Position numbers and translations under genes: made by a program | The notes under the pieces: generated by a model | What the model was told of the DNA's origin: nothing | The model's database searches: none | The model's input: the letters and a program-made list of their open reading frames with translations, nothing else | Assembly (NCBI GenBank): GCA_934438085.1 | Contig: CAKSBC010000014.1 | Coordinates: 1-60,711, forward strand | Source of the DNA: an uncultured Lachnospiraceae bacterium | GTDB lineage: Bacteria > Bacillota > Clostridia > Lachnospirales > Lachnospiraceae | Length of the DNA: 60,711 nt | Direction: 5' to 3' | Part shown: positions 34,711 to 44,235 of the stretch, piece after piece | Position numbering within the stretch: position 1 is the stretch's first letter | How the letters are laid out: the number at the start of each line of letters is the position of its first letter

Positions 34711-35664
34711 TTATTCGTAAAGCGTACAAGCAACAAAGTGATCCTTCTCGATTTCCTTAAGGTTGAGCTGATGTGTACTGCACTCAGGCTTAGCATAAGG
34801 ACATCTTGCTGCAAAACGGCAGCCAGGCTTAGGCTCGATTGGGCTTGTTACCTCACCCTCGATGATATCGCTGTCTGACATCTTATGATGAATGCTCGGA
34901 ACAGGGATAGCCTTAAGCAGCGCCTTTGTATAAGGATGAACCGGGTTAGCGAAGAGTTCTTTTGAAGGAGCTCTCTCAACACACTCACCGAGGTAAAGAA
35001 CAGCGATTTCATCACTGATATGCTTTACTACTGAAAGGTCATGTGTAATGAACATATATGTAAGTCCATGCTTATCCTGAAGATCCATCAGCAGATTAAG
35101 TATCTGGGCCTGAATAGATACGTCAAGTGCTGATACAGGCTCATCACAAACGATGAACTTAGGATCAAGTGCAAGTGCACGAGCAACACCGATTCTCTGA
35201 CGTCTTCCGCCGTCAAGCTCATGAGGGAATGAATTTACAAAACGCTCTGCAAGACCTACAGTCTCCATAAGCTCGTAAACTCTGTCCTCTCTGTCCAGCT
35301 TGTTAGGTATTGTCTTGAAAAGCTCAAGAGGTTCTGCGATTATCTGGCTTACTGTAAGACGAGGGTTGATCGATGAATAAGGATCCTGGAATATCATCTG
35401 AGCTTCCTTACGGTATTCCTTAAGCTCTGCCTTATTGAACTTCTCAACATTTTTTCCGTCGAAAATGATCTCGCCTTCTGTTGACTCAAGCAGTCTGAGC
35501 AGTACTCTGCCGAGTGTTGACTTTCCGCATCCGGACTCTCCTACGACTCCGAGTGTCTGTCCTCTCTTAATGCGAATGTTAACATTATCTACAGCGTGCA
35601 GCATTCCTCTTGGGGTTTTAAAATATTTTTTAAGCCCATGTGTTTCTATCAATATATCTGACAT
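34711..35664 (-). CDS. oppF: Oligopeptide ABC transporter ATPase OppF
   Basis: A 317-residue ATPase. Walker A is GESGCGKST (residues 40-48); the signature reads LDGGRRQR instead of LSGGQ, a variant seen in this subfamily; Walker B is FIVCDEP. The C-terminal oligopeptide/dipeptide extension with its Cys cluster (GCRFAARCPYAKPEC) may bind an Fe-S cluster. With OppD it drives peptide import. Confidence 0.9.
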   Translation of the reverse strand: MSDILIETHGLKKYFKTPRGMLHAVDNVNIRIKRGQTLGVVGESGCGKSTLGRVLLRLLESTEGEIIFDGKNVEKFNKAELKEYRKEAQMIFQDPYSSINPRLTVSQIIAEPLELFKTIPNKLDREDRVYELMETVGLAERFVNSFPHELDGGRRQRIGVARALALDPKFIVCDEPVSALDVSIQAQILNLLMDLQDKHGLTYMFITHDLSVVKHISDEIAVLYLGECVERAPSKELFANPVHPYTKALLKAIPVPSIHHKMSDSDIIEGEVTSPIEPKPGCRFAARCPYAKPECSTHQLNLKEIEKDHFVACTLYE

Positions 35665-35678
35665 TTGCTACACTCCTT

Positions 35679-36650
35679 TTATTTATTATCGAACAGATGG
35701 CAACGGATAATATGTCCGTCCTTCTCATATGCACGAGGTGATTCCTTCTTGCATATGTCCATGCAATGAGGGCATCTCGGACTGAATTTGCAGCCCTTAG
35801 GAAGGTTCGCCGGATCAGGCATAAGTCCATCAATAGGAGTAAGTCGATCCGTTTCAACCGTAAGATCAGGAATAGATCCGAAAAGTCCTACTGTGTAAGG
35901 ATGGTGGTCTTCGCCATCAAAGATATCTTCAACAGTTCCGGTCTCAATAGCCTCTCCTGCATACATAATAGCAACCTTGTCGCAGGTCTGTGCAACGACA
36001 CCAAGGTCATGTGTTACGAGGATCATAGCTGTCTGGAGCTTTTCCTTAAGCTGTCTCATAAGTCTGAGCACCTGTGCCTGAATCGTAACGTCAAGAGCTG
36101 TGGTAGGCTCATCCGCAAGAAGCAGAAGCGGTTCGCAAGCAAGAGCCATGGCGATAACGATACGCTGCTTCATTCCGCCTGAAAACTGATGAGGATACTC
36201 TGTTCTTCTCTCAGGAGGAAGTCCGACCATCTTAAACATAGACTCAACTCTGTCAATAACATCTTCATTGCTGAATGAAGGGTTATGAAGCTTTACGACC
36301 TCACCGATCTGATCACCTACTGTGAATACCGGGTTGAGCGCACTCATAGGATCCTGGAAAATCATTGATATTTCCTTACCTCTGATAGCTCTCATGGTCT
36401 CCTCACTTGCAGCAAGGATATCTTCTCCGTTATAAGTAATGCTTCCCTTTGTTATCTCTCCGACACGATCCGGAAGGAGCTTAAGTATGGAAAGGCATGT
36501 TGTAGTCTTGCCCGCACCTGTCTCTCCTACAAGTCCGAGGGTTTCTCCCTTATTAATAGAAAGATCAAGACCATTTACGGCGCAAACTGTTGCGTCATCT
36601 GTATGATACTGTACATACAGATCCTTTATTTCAAGTAATTTCTCTGCCAT
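35679..36650 (-). CDS. oppD: Oligopeptide ABC transporter ATPase OppD
   Basis: A 323-residue ATPase. Walker A is GETGAGKTT, the signature FSGGMKQR, and Walker B LLADEP. The C-terminal Cys-containing extension (GCKFSPRCPHCMDIC) is of the OppD type. It lies 16 bp from oppC and 14 bp from oppF. Confidence 0.9.
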   Translation of the reverse strand: MAEKLLEIKDLYVQYHTDDATVCAVNGLDLSINKGETLGLVGETGAGKTTTCLSILKLLPDRVGEITKGSITYNGEDILAASEETMRAIRGKEISMIFQDPMSALNPVFTVGDQIGEVVKLHNPSFSNEDVIDRVESMFKMVGLPPERRTEYPHQFSGGMKQRIVIAMALACEPLLLLADEPTTALDVTIQAQVLRLMRQLKEKLQTAMILVTHDLGVVAQTCDKVAIMYAGEAIETGTVEDIFDGEDHHPYTVGLFGSIPDLTVETDRLTPIDGLMPDPANLPKGCKFSPRCPHCMDICKKESPRAYEKDGHIIRCHLFDNK

Positions 36651-36666
36651 TTAAATCTCCTCCTCA

Positions 36667-37581
36667 TCAGTTTCTTAACTTAGGATCAAGAGCGTCACGA
36701 AGACCGTCTCCGATCAGAGTCAGAGCTGCAGCAGTAATAACGATTGCAATACCAGGTGCATATACAAGGTATGGATATGAGATCATATAAGCCTTTGCAT
36801 CTGACAGCATTGAACCCCACTCAGGGTTTGGAGGCTGAATTCCGCATCCGATAAAGCTCAGTGATGCGATATCCATAATTGTTCTTGCAACTGCAAGTGT
36901 ACCCTCAACTATGATTGGTCCGAGTGCGTTAGGAATAATATGCTTTATAACTATGATCGGACCGTTGGCACCGCAGAGCTTGGCCGCCTCTATGAATTCC
37001 TGTCCCTTAAGTGATATTACGGACGAACGAATAATTCGAGTAAACTTAGGGATAAGCGCAACACTCAATGCAAGCAGAAGGTTTCTGATGCTGTTTCCGA
37101 GAGTTGCAACTATAGATATAGCAAGCAGTGTGAACGGTATAGCAAGGAATATATCGATAAATCTCATGATAAGGTTATCGATCTTACCTCCGAGATATCC
37201 TGCTGTCGCACCCAATGCGATTCCGCCTGCAAGTGCAATAACGATAACGGCAAGACCTGTGAACATTGAAACTCGTGCGCCCCAAAGTACTCTTGCAAAG
37301 ATATCTCTTCCGTATGCGTCAGTACCGAACAGATGTGCTGCTGACGGTCCCTGAAGACGCTCGCTGATATGCTGCTCAACAACGTCTGCTTCATAGCTGA
37401 TGTGAAGCGGTGCAGTGATTGCTAATATAAGCATTATCATGAATACGATAAGTCCGAATACAGCAAGCTTATTCTTTCTGAACTGATGCCAAATAGTAAC
37501 TATTTCACTCTTTTTCTTAAATTTTGCCCTTCTTGCAGCACGCTCTGCATCGGACATGGATGTATTTAATATATCGCTCAT
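36667..37581 (-). CDS. oppC: Oligopeptide ABC transporter permease OppC
   Basis: A 304-residue permease with about six TM helices and the EAA loop (EAAKLCGANGPIIVIKHIIP, about 195-215) that contacts the ATPases. A longer frame reaches 37659 inside the oppB end, but AAGGAGGGG just before the ATG at 37581 decides the start. Confidence 0.9.
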   Translation of the reverse strand: MSDILNTSMSDAERAARRAKFKKKSEIVTIWHQFRKNKLAVFGLIVFMIMLILAITAPLHISYEADVVEQHISERLQGPSAAHLFGTDAYGRDIFARVLWGARVSMFTGLAVIVIALAGGIALGATAGYLGGKIDNLIMRFIDIFLAIPFTLLAISIVATLGNSIRNLLLALSVALIPKFTRIIRSSVISLKGQEFIEAAKLCGANGPIIVIKHIIPNALGPIIVEGTLAVARTIMDIASLSFIGCGIQPPNPEWGSMLSDAKAYMISYPYLVYAPGIAIVITAAALTLIGDGLRDALDPKLRN

Positions 37582-37594
37582 ATACTTCCCCTCC

Positions 37595-38527
37595 TTAACC
37601 CTTTGCGTACTGTGACTTAATACGTGGATCAATGTATGCATACAGAATATCTGTTGCAAGGTTGATCAAGCTTGAAAGAAGTGCAATGAATACAAGTGCA
37701 CCTAAAACTACAGGTGTATCCTTCTGTCTGATAGACTGGATCATAAGTGTTCCGATACCAGGAATAGCATAAACCTGCTCTGTGATAACGGTACCGCCGA
37801 GCTGCCATCCCATGTTAACACCGATAAGTGTTACGACCGGAAGGAGGGCATTTCTGAGTGCATGCTGGAAAACAACAGTGCGCTCCGGACATCCCTTAGC
37901 TCTTGCAGTTCTTATATAGTCAGATCTTATAACGTCAAGCATAGATGTTCTCGTCATACGAATTGTATTGGCGAGATATCCCGCAGCAGCCGTTATTCCC
38001 GGAAGCACGAAGCTGTACCAATGGTCTACTCCGCTCATAGGAAGAAGTCCGTATTTGACACTGACAATAAGAATAAGCATAAGTCCGAGCCAGAAATCAG
38101 GTACGGATGAAAGCAGAAGTGTAAGTGCTACTACTATATTATCTGCTATTGAATACTGCTTAACTGCAGAAAGTACTCCGAATAAAATACCGAATATTGA
38201 AGAAATAGCTATAGCTGTGAAAGCAAGCTTGCAGGTATTAGGGAAACGTGCGAATACCTCTGTAAATACAGGGTTTCTTGTCTTATATGAGATACCAAAA
38301 TCTCCCGTAAGTACTCCGCCGAGCCATCTGATATAACGCTCAAAGAAACCTCCGTCAAGTCCGAGTTCCGCACGAAGCTTAGCTACGGCTTCCGGAGTTG
38401 CTGCATTTCCAAGCATAAGCGATGCAGCATCACCAGGTGTAAGGCTCATTATGGAGTAAAGAATAATAGAGACGCCCAGCAGCACCGGAATAAGCATGAG
38501 CAGGCGACGAACAACCATCTTTAACAT
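37595..38527 (-). CDS. oppB: Oligopeptide ABC transporter permease OppB
   Basis: A 310-residue permease. The N-terminal LKMVVRRLLMLIPVLLGVS helix, the EAA-type segment (RTARAKGCPERTVVFQHALR) and about six TM helices are typical of the DppB/OppB family. It follows a strong hairpin after oppA. Confidence 0.9.
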   Translation of the reverse strand: MLKMVVRRLLMLIPVLLGVSIILYSIMSLTPGDAASLMLGNAATPEAVAKLRAELGLDGGFFERYIRWLGGVLTGDFGISYKTRNPVFTEVFARFPNTCKLAFTAIAISSIFGILFGVLSAVKQYSIADNIVVALTLLLSSVPDFWLGLMLILIVSVKYGLLPMSGVDHWYSFVLPGITAAAGYLANTIRMTRTSMLDVIRSDYIRTARAKGCPERTVVFQHALRNALLPVVTLIGVNMGWQLGGTVITEQVYAIPGIGTLMIQSIRQKDTPVVLGALVFIALLSSLINLATDILYAYIDPRIKSQYAKG

Positions 38528-38552
38528 GTAAATCTCCTATTTGTCGACAAAT

Positions 38553-38583
38553 ACGAGGCTGCAAAGTGAATTTGCAGCCTCGT
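38553..38583 (-). terminator. Stable hairpin between oppA and oppB
   Basis: ACGAGGCTGCAAA (38553-38565) pairs perfectly with TTTGCAGCCTCGT (38571-38583) around 5 nt. On the minus strand it is followed only by ATTTGT, a weak U-tract. It probably causes partial termination or protects the oppA message, giving more binding protein than permease. Confidence 0.7.
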
Positions 38584-38631
38584 TCACTTTCTTATGCGAA
38601 AGTTATATTTTTTACCATCTTCAACCAGTTA

Positions 38632-40221
38632 TCAGAATGACCAGTTGTTGAATCTGTAGAATACAGCTGCATGAGGCTCAAAGCCCTTAAGAGAATCGCT
38701 TACAACGGCTGCGTTAGAACCTGTCATAAGGAATAAATACCATCCCTCTTCCTCGCAAATATCAGCAACCTGTCTGTAAAGATCAAGTCTCTCATCATCG
38801 TCAACTGAATATCTTGCCTTGTCAAGAAGAGCATCAGTCTCTTCATTTCCAACATAACCTACGTTAGCATAGTCAATGCCCTGCATTGATGTGTGGAGAT
38901 ACATATAGATATCTGCATCAGCATCAGGGAACTGTCCCCATGTCATGTAGTTCCACATATCTGAGTTACCCTTTGCATCAACATCATCTTCCCAAGCACC
39001 ACGCTCCATGATCTGGAGGTCAACGTTCATTCCTGCCTTACGAAGCTGCTCTGTGATAACCTGTGCAGGCTTCTGATACCATGAGTCGTTTGCTGCCTTG
39101 TATGTGATAGCTGATCCGTCATATCCCATGCCGTCAAGAATAGACTTAGCCTGGTCTACATCGTAAGGTGTAGGCTCCCAATCCTCAACATATCCGAAGT
39201 GTGCAGGGTTTACCATGTAAGGAGAAACCTGTCCGATTCCGTCAAGTCCGCCTTCAAAGATCTCTTCACGGTTGAGAGAATACTGAACTGCCTTACGAGC
39301 ATCCTTGTTTGCAAAGAAGCCGTCCTTAGTCTGGAATGTAAGGTAATGTGTTCCGTTTGAAGGAACGTCCTGAATTGTAACTCCCTTAGCTGCTTCAACG
39401 TGCTCTCTGTCAGAGGTGTTAAGTCCGAGGAAGAAGTCTGCATCGCCTCTTTCCATTGAAAGAGATGCTGTTGTAGCGTCAGCCATGTACTTAAGTGTTA
39501 CAGTCTTGATTGTCGGTGCGCCGCCCCAGTAATCTTCGAATGCCTCAAGCTTGATGTAATCGCCTGCCTGCCACTCAACAAACTTATAAGGTCCGCATCC
39601 GTTCTCTGAACGAGCTGTGTTTGTTCCGTCAGCCTCGCACTTCTCATACCAAGCCTGGCTGTAGATACCGAATGAAGGCATAGCAAGAACCTCAAGGAAA
39701 GGCTTGTATGCATATTTTGTCTTAACAGCTACATGTGTATCATCGATCTTCTCGATAGATTCGATAAGCTCTGCTGCAGATGCATTGTATGAGCCTTCAG
39801 CATCCTTCTTAAGTGAGAATACAACGTCATCAGCTGTAAGCTCTGTTCCGTCGTGGAACTTCACGCCCTGTCTGATAGTAAATGTAAGCGTTGTTCCGTC
39901 CTCTGAGTACTCCCAAGACTCAGCGATACCAGGTACGAGCTTTGTACGGTCTCCGTTTGTTTCAAGAACCAGTGTATCGTAGATATTGCACTGGATCATA
40001 TGACCGTTTGACTGCGCCTCTGATCCCGGCAGAAGGCTTGTAGGCTCTGCAGTATAGATAACCTTAAGATCAGTCTTGCCTGCATCTGCTGATGCTTCAG
40101 TTCCTGATGAAGAACCTGATGATGAGGATGCAGAACCTGAACCACCGCATCCTGCGAGCATCGTTACAGCGAGTGTAGCTGAAAGTGTTACTGCAAAAGC
40201 TTTCTGTAAACTCTTTTTCAT
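38632..40221 (-). CDS. oppA: Oligopeptide-binding lipoprotein OppA (SBP family 5)
   Basis: A 529-residue extracytoplasmic binding protein. The signal peptide (1-24) ends in lipobox LAGC with the lipidated Cys, followed by a Gly/Ser linker. Family 5 motifs include the TFTIRQGVKFHDGTELTADD region (about 113-132). It catches peptides for OppBCDF; the exact ligand is unknown. It begins the operon. Confidence 0.9.
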   Translation of the reverse strand: MKKSLQKAFAVTLSATLAVTMLAGCGGSGSASSSSGSSSGTEASADAGKTDLKVIYTAEPTSLLPGSEAQSNGHMIQCNIYDTLVLETNGDRTKLVPGIAESWEYSEDGTTLTFTIRQGVKFHDGTELTADDVVFSLKKDAEGSYNASAAELIESIEKIDDTHVAVKTKYAYKPFLEVLAMPSFGIYSQAWYEKCEADGTNTARSENGCGPYKFVEWQAGDYIKLEAFEDYWGGAPTIKTVTLKYMADATTASLSMERGDADFFLGLNTSDREHVEAAKGVTIQDVPSNGTHYLTFQTKDGFFANKDARKAVQYSLNREEIFEGGLDGIGQVSPYMVNPAHFGYVEDWEPTPYDVDQAKSILDGMGYDGSAITYKAANDSWYQKPAQVITEQLRKAGMNVDLQIMERGAWEDDVDAKGNSDMWNYMTWGQFPDADADIYMYLHTSMQGIDYANVGYVGNEETDALLDKARYSVDDDERLDLYRQVADICEEEGWYLFLMTGSNAAVVSDSLKGFEPHAAVFYRFNNWSF

Positions 40222-40403
40222 TATTACCCCCTTATTTGTAATTATTAATTTCTTAATAATTGTTAACGTTTACATTTGGCATTTTATCATTTTCTTACAA
40301 TCTCCGCTACACATAAGATTTTACAGAGTTTATTATCATTTTTTGTACATTTAGCTAACTCATTTTTCATATTTTTTATTAATTTCGATCGAAAAACGAC
40401 AAA

Positions 40404-40449
40404 ATACACCCTCGGTACAAGAATTTTTCCTTTATACCCAAGGGTGTAT
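40404..40449 (-). terminator. Terminator after the DUF4340 gene
   Basis: ATACACCCT (40404-40412) pairs with AGGGTGTAT (40441-40449), extended by an inner GGTA/TACC pair. On the minus strand the hairpin is followed by TTGTCGTTTTT. It lies 39 bp past the DUF4340 stop. Confidence 0.6.
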
Positions 40450-40487
40450 GCCTTGATTTTTTATGGAGTTTTCTTAACGAATATTAA

Positions 40488-41963
40488 TCAATTAAATAAA
40501 TTGTTGTACAGTTCCGACAAAGTGTCTGCAGCCGCGCTGCTGACGAGCAGATTTTCCTCTCCGTTAAAGCTTATTCTCACTGATTTTTCATCATATGAGT
40601 ATATCGTCATCACCATTTCGCTGAATTTTTCGGTATTTCTGTGGAAAACTATCTTCATCAGGACATTTTCGCCTGCTGCAGCACCGTCTGCAGTTCCGGT
40701 AGGGATCATCATATCAATGATATGCTTAAAGTTCTTCATATCACTGCCGCTTAGTTCTTTGCCGTTTTCTGTATACAGATATTGTCCGGCTTCACTGCTG
40801 TTGCCGTCCGCACCGGTCTCAGCTTCGGTATTTGTACTGTCATCCTCAGCTATATTTTCGGAAATATCTGAAGAAGCACCGCCATCGTCATTTATAGTTA
40901 TATCAACACGATGTGTCGAGCCTTCGGCACTTATTTCCATAGCGGTCACGCTTTCCCACTGCATCCTGCATATATCCTTTGGCTTTAAGCTCTCATATGA
41001 TGCATTTTCGAGTATTTCTACATATTTTGCGGAGATCGTATAAATCATATCCGAGCCTTCAATATATGCATAATATCCGCCCTGCACTTCATTTTTATTT
41101 CCTATAATAAGTGCCGCGCTCTCATCGTCTCCGGATACCTCAGCTCTGATATACGGATTGCTCAGTCCGTACTTGTCAAGAGCCTCCTGATCTGCACCGT
41201 ATGCAGTCTTGTCGCCCCAGTCAGTATTTAGAACTGTTGCCGCAAGCTTTTCGCTTGAGCTTTCATCAAGCGGCTTATACGTTCTGTCTGTCTCGGTAAA
41301 CCATGAATAATAATTCGTATAGGTATATTCTTCAGGATCTTCCGGCTTTGTCATGCTGAAAATGCTTCCGTCAGCCCTTTCTATGGTCATAGCTTCAGGA
41401 TTTTCTATCTTGCTTGAGGATGACATGCTTATATAATCCAGCAGTCTCGCACTGACCTTAGCATATATATCCTCATCTGCAAGGTATACAGTATTGCTTC
41501 CTGATTTTCTGCAATAATATCCGCTGCCTGTACCTGCCTTATGCCCGAAATCTATTCGTTCGCTATCGCCGTCCTCAGTGCTGACAGCTGCATATACAGC
41601 AGGATCCTCCAGGCCGTATTTTCCAAGCTCCTTACAGTTTTCTTCTACCAGCTTAAGCTTTGCGCTGTGCAATGACGACAAAAGCTCATTTACTGCGTCC
41701 TTCATGACAGGAAAGTCTTCATTTCCCTCATAAATCCATCCGTTTCCGTCGGAAAGCATTTTTATAACACCGTCTCCGCCGCTTAATTCAAGCTCATTTA
41801 CAGAACCTGCTTCTATAGATATAAGTTTAGTTTCCTCCGTATTTGAGGTCTCTAAACTATATCCGGTATCTTTATCAGTATAAATGCTTACGGCAGCGTA
41901 TGCGGATGCACTGACAGCAAGCGCTGCAAGCATTAATATAAGCTGTTTTTTCTGTTTCATCAT
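40488..41963 (-). CDS. DUF4340 protein of a Gld-type ABC system
   Basis: A 491-residue protein. A single N-terminal TM/signal segment (residues 6-26) precedes an extracytoplasmic domain with DUF4340 repeats: SVNELELSGGDGVIKMLSDGNGW, then about four-fold LxxYGLxxP turns (CKELGKYGLEDP and EALDKYGLSNP). An acidic Ser/Thr-rich stretch is near residues 365-395. It overlaps the GldG-like stop by 4 nt. The function is unknown, but it is commonly found with GldG. Confidence 0.75.
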   Translation of the reverse strand: MMKQKKQLILMLAALAVSASAYAAVSIYTDKDTGYSLETSNTEETKLISIEAGSVNELELSGGDGVIKMLSDGNGWIYEGNEDFPVMKDAVNELLSSLHSAKLKLVEENCKELGKYGLEDPAVYAAVSTEDGDSERIDFGHKAGTGSGYYCRKSGSNTVYLADEDIYAKVSARLLDYISMSSSSKIENPEAMTIERADGSIFSMTKPEDPEEYTYTNYYSWFTETDRTYKPLDESSSEKLAATVLNTDWGDKTAYGADQEALDKYGLSNPYIRAEVSGDDESAALIIGNKNEVQGGYYAYIEGSDMIYTISAKYVEILENASYESLKPKDICRMQWESVTAMEISAEGSTHRVDITINDDGGASSDISENIAEDDSTNTEAETGADGNSSEAGQYLYTENGKELSGSDMKNFKHIIDMMIPTGTADGAAAGENVLMKIVFHRNTEKFSEMVMTIYSYDEKSVRISFNGEENLLVSSAAADTLSELYNNLFN

Positions 41964-43381
41964 CTTTTCCTTCTGCGCATGCTTATAACTATTCCCGCCG
42001 CAAGGTAGATAAGCGGGATAATGCCAATAAGCAGTATTCCCAGATGTCCTGCAGCTCCGCTCGGAACTGTCAGCTTATTTCCTGAGATCTTCTTGGAATG
42101 TATTGCTATTGAGCTGTCTTTTCCGGAAAGCCAGCCTAAGGAATTCAGCATAAGATCGCTGTTGGAGCCGTTTACAAGCTCATCATAATCTTTATTCAGA
42201 AGATCTGAGGATGTATACCATACTATTTTAGCTTTGCTGCCTCTGTCTTCTATAGCTGCACCAAGACAGAACGGACCTTCCGGATCCCCTGCTGTCTTTG
42301 AAACAGAGCTTGTCTTTCCTTCCTTGGCATAGGAGTCTGCCGAGGTTTGCAAAAGCCCTGTCACAGTAATGCCGGATGGGCTGTTTTCAGGAATCTTGAG
42401 GCCGTGTCCCATAGGTACAAGTACTGAATAACCTCCCTTTACAAGCGGCATTGTTATGTCATGATATCCTATTACAGGCAAAAGCTGCATCGGATAGTTT
42501 CCGTAGCACATATACTGATTTGCTTCAAGAATGAGCCCCGGTTCAACCTCAATGCCGTATCCGTCAAGCAGACTCATAAGCTTAGGAAGCTCTGTATGCT
42601 CATAATCGGTATATACGAGCAGTCTGCCTCCCTTTTTAATATAATCGGAAAGACATTCTGCCTCTTTTTCTGTAATATCTTTTGCAGGGCCTGCTATGAT
42701 TACACAATCAGCATCATCAGGCACACTGTCAAGTCCTACCAGATCAAGCTTTTCAAGCTGATAGTTTTCACGGCTTATCTGTTCTTCTAAAGATGAGCTG
42801 AGCGTTTTTTCGCCATGGCCTGTAAGCTTATAGAGCTTCGGCATGTATCCATTATTTATGTAATCTATAGCACTTGTTATCTGATTCTCACCGTCAAAAA
42901 CAGTCTCTGCATCGCTGTCACTGAAGTAATTATAGTTTCTGACAAATATCTTGCTGTAATCTATGAGTCTGCTTCTGTTATTTCCTGCGGCAATGATACT
43001 GTTGTTATTAACCTGATCACCGGTATATTGCTCAGCAAAGCCTGGATTTACAATAGGATCCACCTTGGTGACCTTAATGTGATGCGATAAGCTGCTGTAA
43101 CGGTTTAACAGCACTCCGAGCTCACTGTTTTCCTCTCCGCTCTGCACTATCCAGTAAAGCTCAATATCCTCGCTGATCTGTCCAACCGTTTCTTTAGTCT
43201 GTTCAGACAGACTGTAAAGTCCCGTCCCTGATATATCCTTTTCGGTATACTGAGACGGAAGCTTTGCCGCTGTGAGATTTACAAATATAAGTGTTGCCAG
43301 CAATATTAATGAGGTCAGCACGCTGAAAAGTCCCATGCTGAGTCTGTTTCCGCCGTTTCCCGACATTTTCATCAGCTCCAC
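41960..43381 (-). CDS. GldG-like ABC-associated membrane protein
   Basis: A 473-residue protein with a TM helix at 20-37, a large outside domain (including LYKLTGHGEKTL and the VIIAGPAKDITEKEAECLSDYIKKGG-like segment) and a C-terminal TM helix (about 445-465). This matches the GldG/ABC_transp_aux family, in which an intracellular-type PAS-like domain is exposed outside. It works with the permease and ATPase upstream. Confidence 0.8.
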   Translation of the reverse strand: MELMKMSGNGGNRLSMGLFSVLTSLILLATLIFVNLTAAKLPSQYTEKDISGTGLYSLSEQTKETVGQISEDIELYWIVQSGEENSELGVLLNRYSSLSHHIKVTKVDPIVNPGFAEQYTGDQVNNNSIIAAGNNRSRLIDYSKIFVRNYNYFSDSDAETVFDGENQITSAIDYINNGYMPKLYKLTGHGEKTLSSSLEEQISRENYQLEKLDLVGLDSVPDDADCVIIAGPAKDITEKEAECLSDYIKKGGRLLVYTDYEHTELPKLMSLLDGYGIEVEPGLILEANQYMCYGNYPMQLLPVIGYHDITMPLVKGGYSVLVPMGHGLKIPENSPSGITVTGLLQTSADSYAKEGKTSSVSKTAGDPEGPFCLGAAIEDRGSKAKIVWYTSSDLLNKDYDELVNGSNSDLMLNSLGWLSGKDSSIAIHSKKISGNKLTVPSGAAGHLGILLIGIIPLIYLAAGIVISMRRRKR

Positions 43382-44235
43382 CTCCTTTTTTCAAGAGACT
43401 GAAGTGACAGATACAAAAAGAAGATTATTACTGACAAAAAATACACTATTGATTTAAAGTCAAATACACCTCTTGCGAACACATAAAAGCGCTCAAATAC
43501 AGATATATTGCCGATTATTGACGCAAATAATCCCTCAAAAAGCTTCTTTGAATGTCTGTAAAGAAGCTCAAGCACGCATACGCAAACACAGATGAATATT
43601 CCGGCAGCATATATGTTCTTTGTAAATATAAAGAGTACTGCCGCTATAACAACAGCTGCCGCTATAAGAGCTGCAAGCGATGCCGCCGCAGTTCCCGGAA
43701 TGTGATCTGTAAGATTTTTCCCGAAATAGGTCACCAAAAACAATGCAAAGCTGCCGCCTGCTGCTATTGCCTGGTTTTCCGTAAGTGTCGAAATAAAAAG
43801 TCCGGCTGCTATAAGTGCCGCTCCAAGCATATAGAAGGCAGCAATATTATATAGTGCCGTCGTATATGACACTGTGCCGTACTTCATAAGAAAAAGCGGA
43901 TAAATGCACATTATTAAAGTAGGCACCAAAAGGGTGATAAGCATTGCAAGATACTTGCCTATAACCACATCCCACATTGATACCGGCAGAGAATATAGAA
44001 GCTGATCCGTTCTCTGCTTTCTTTCCTCAGATATCGATCTCATGGTGAGGATCGGAATGATTATAAGGAACATAAACGACATATTGTTAACGGTGTACTC
44101 ATAATTGGCATAACCCATGCTGCAGTTTAATATGACTGTATATACTCCTGCAAAGGCAAGCAGTACCGCACCGAAAAACCAGCCGAACATTCCTTTAAAA
44201 TAAAAGCTCAGCTCTTTTTTTAATATTTGTATCAT
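43372..44235 (-). CDS. GldF-like ABC transporter permease
   Basis: A 287-residue permease of the ABC-2 type. Six TM segments are visible, with the conserved TMRSISEERKQRTDQLLYSLP loop after TM2. The start overlaps the ATPase stop by 4 nt and the end overlaps GldG by 10 nt. Confidence 0.85.
   Translation of the reverse strand: MIQILKKELSFYFKGMFGWFFGAVLLAFAGVYTVILNCSMGYANYEYTVNNMSFMFLIIIPILTMRSISEERKQRTDQLLYSLPVSMWDVVIGKYLAMLITLLVPTLIMCIYPLFLMKYGTVSYTTALYNIAAFYMLGAALIAAGLFISTLTENQAIAAGGSFALFLVTYFGKNLTDHIPGTAAASLAALIAAAVVIAAVLFIFTKNIYAAGIFICVCVCVLELLYRHSKKLFEGLFASIIGNISVFERFYVFARGVFDFKSIVYFLSVIIFFLYLSLQSLEKRRWS

Noticed and set aside
40276..41043. Plus-strand 255-codon frame near the DUF4340 gene
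   Set aside because: Most of it is antisense to the DUF4340 gene, and the start lies in the opp/DUF4340 intergenic region with its terminator. It has no ribosome site or domain.
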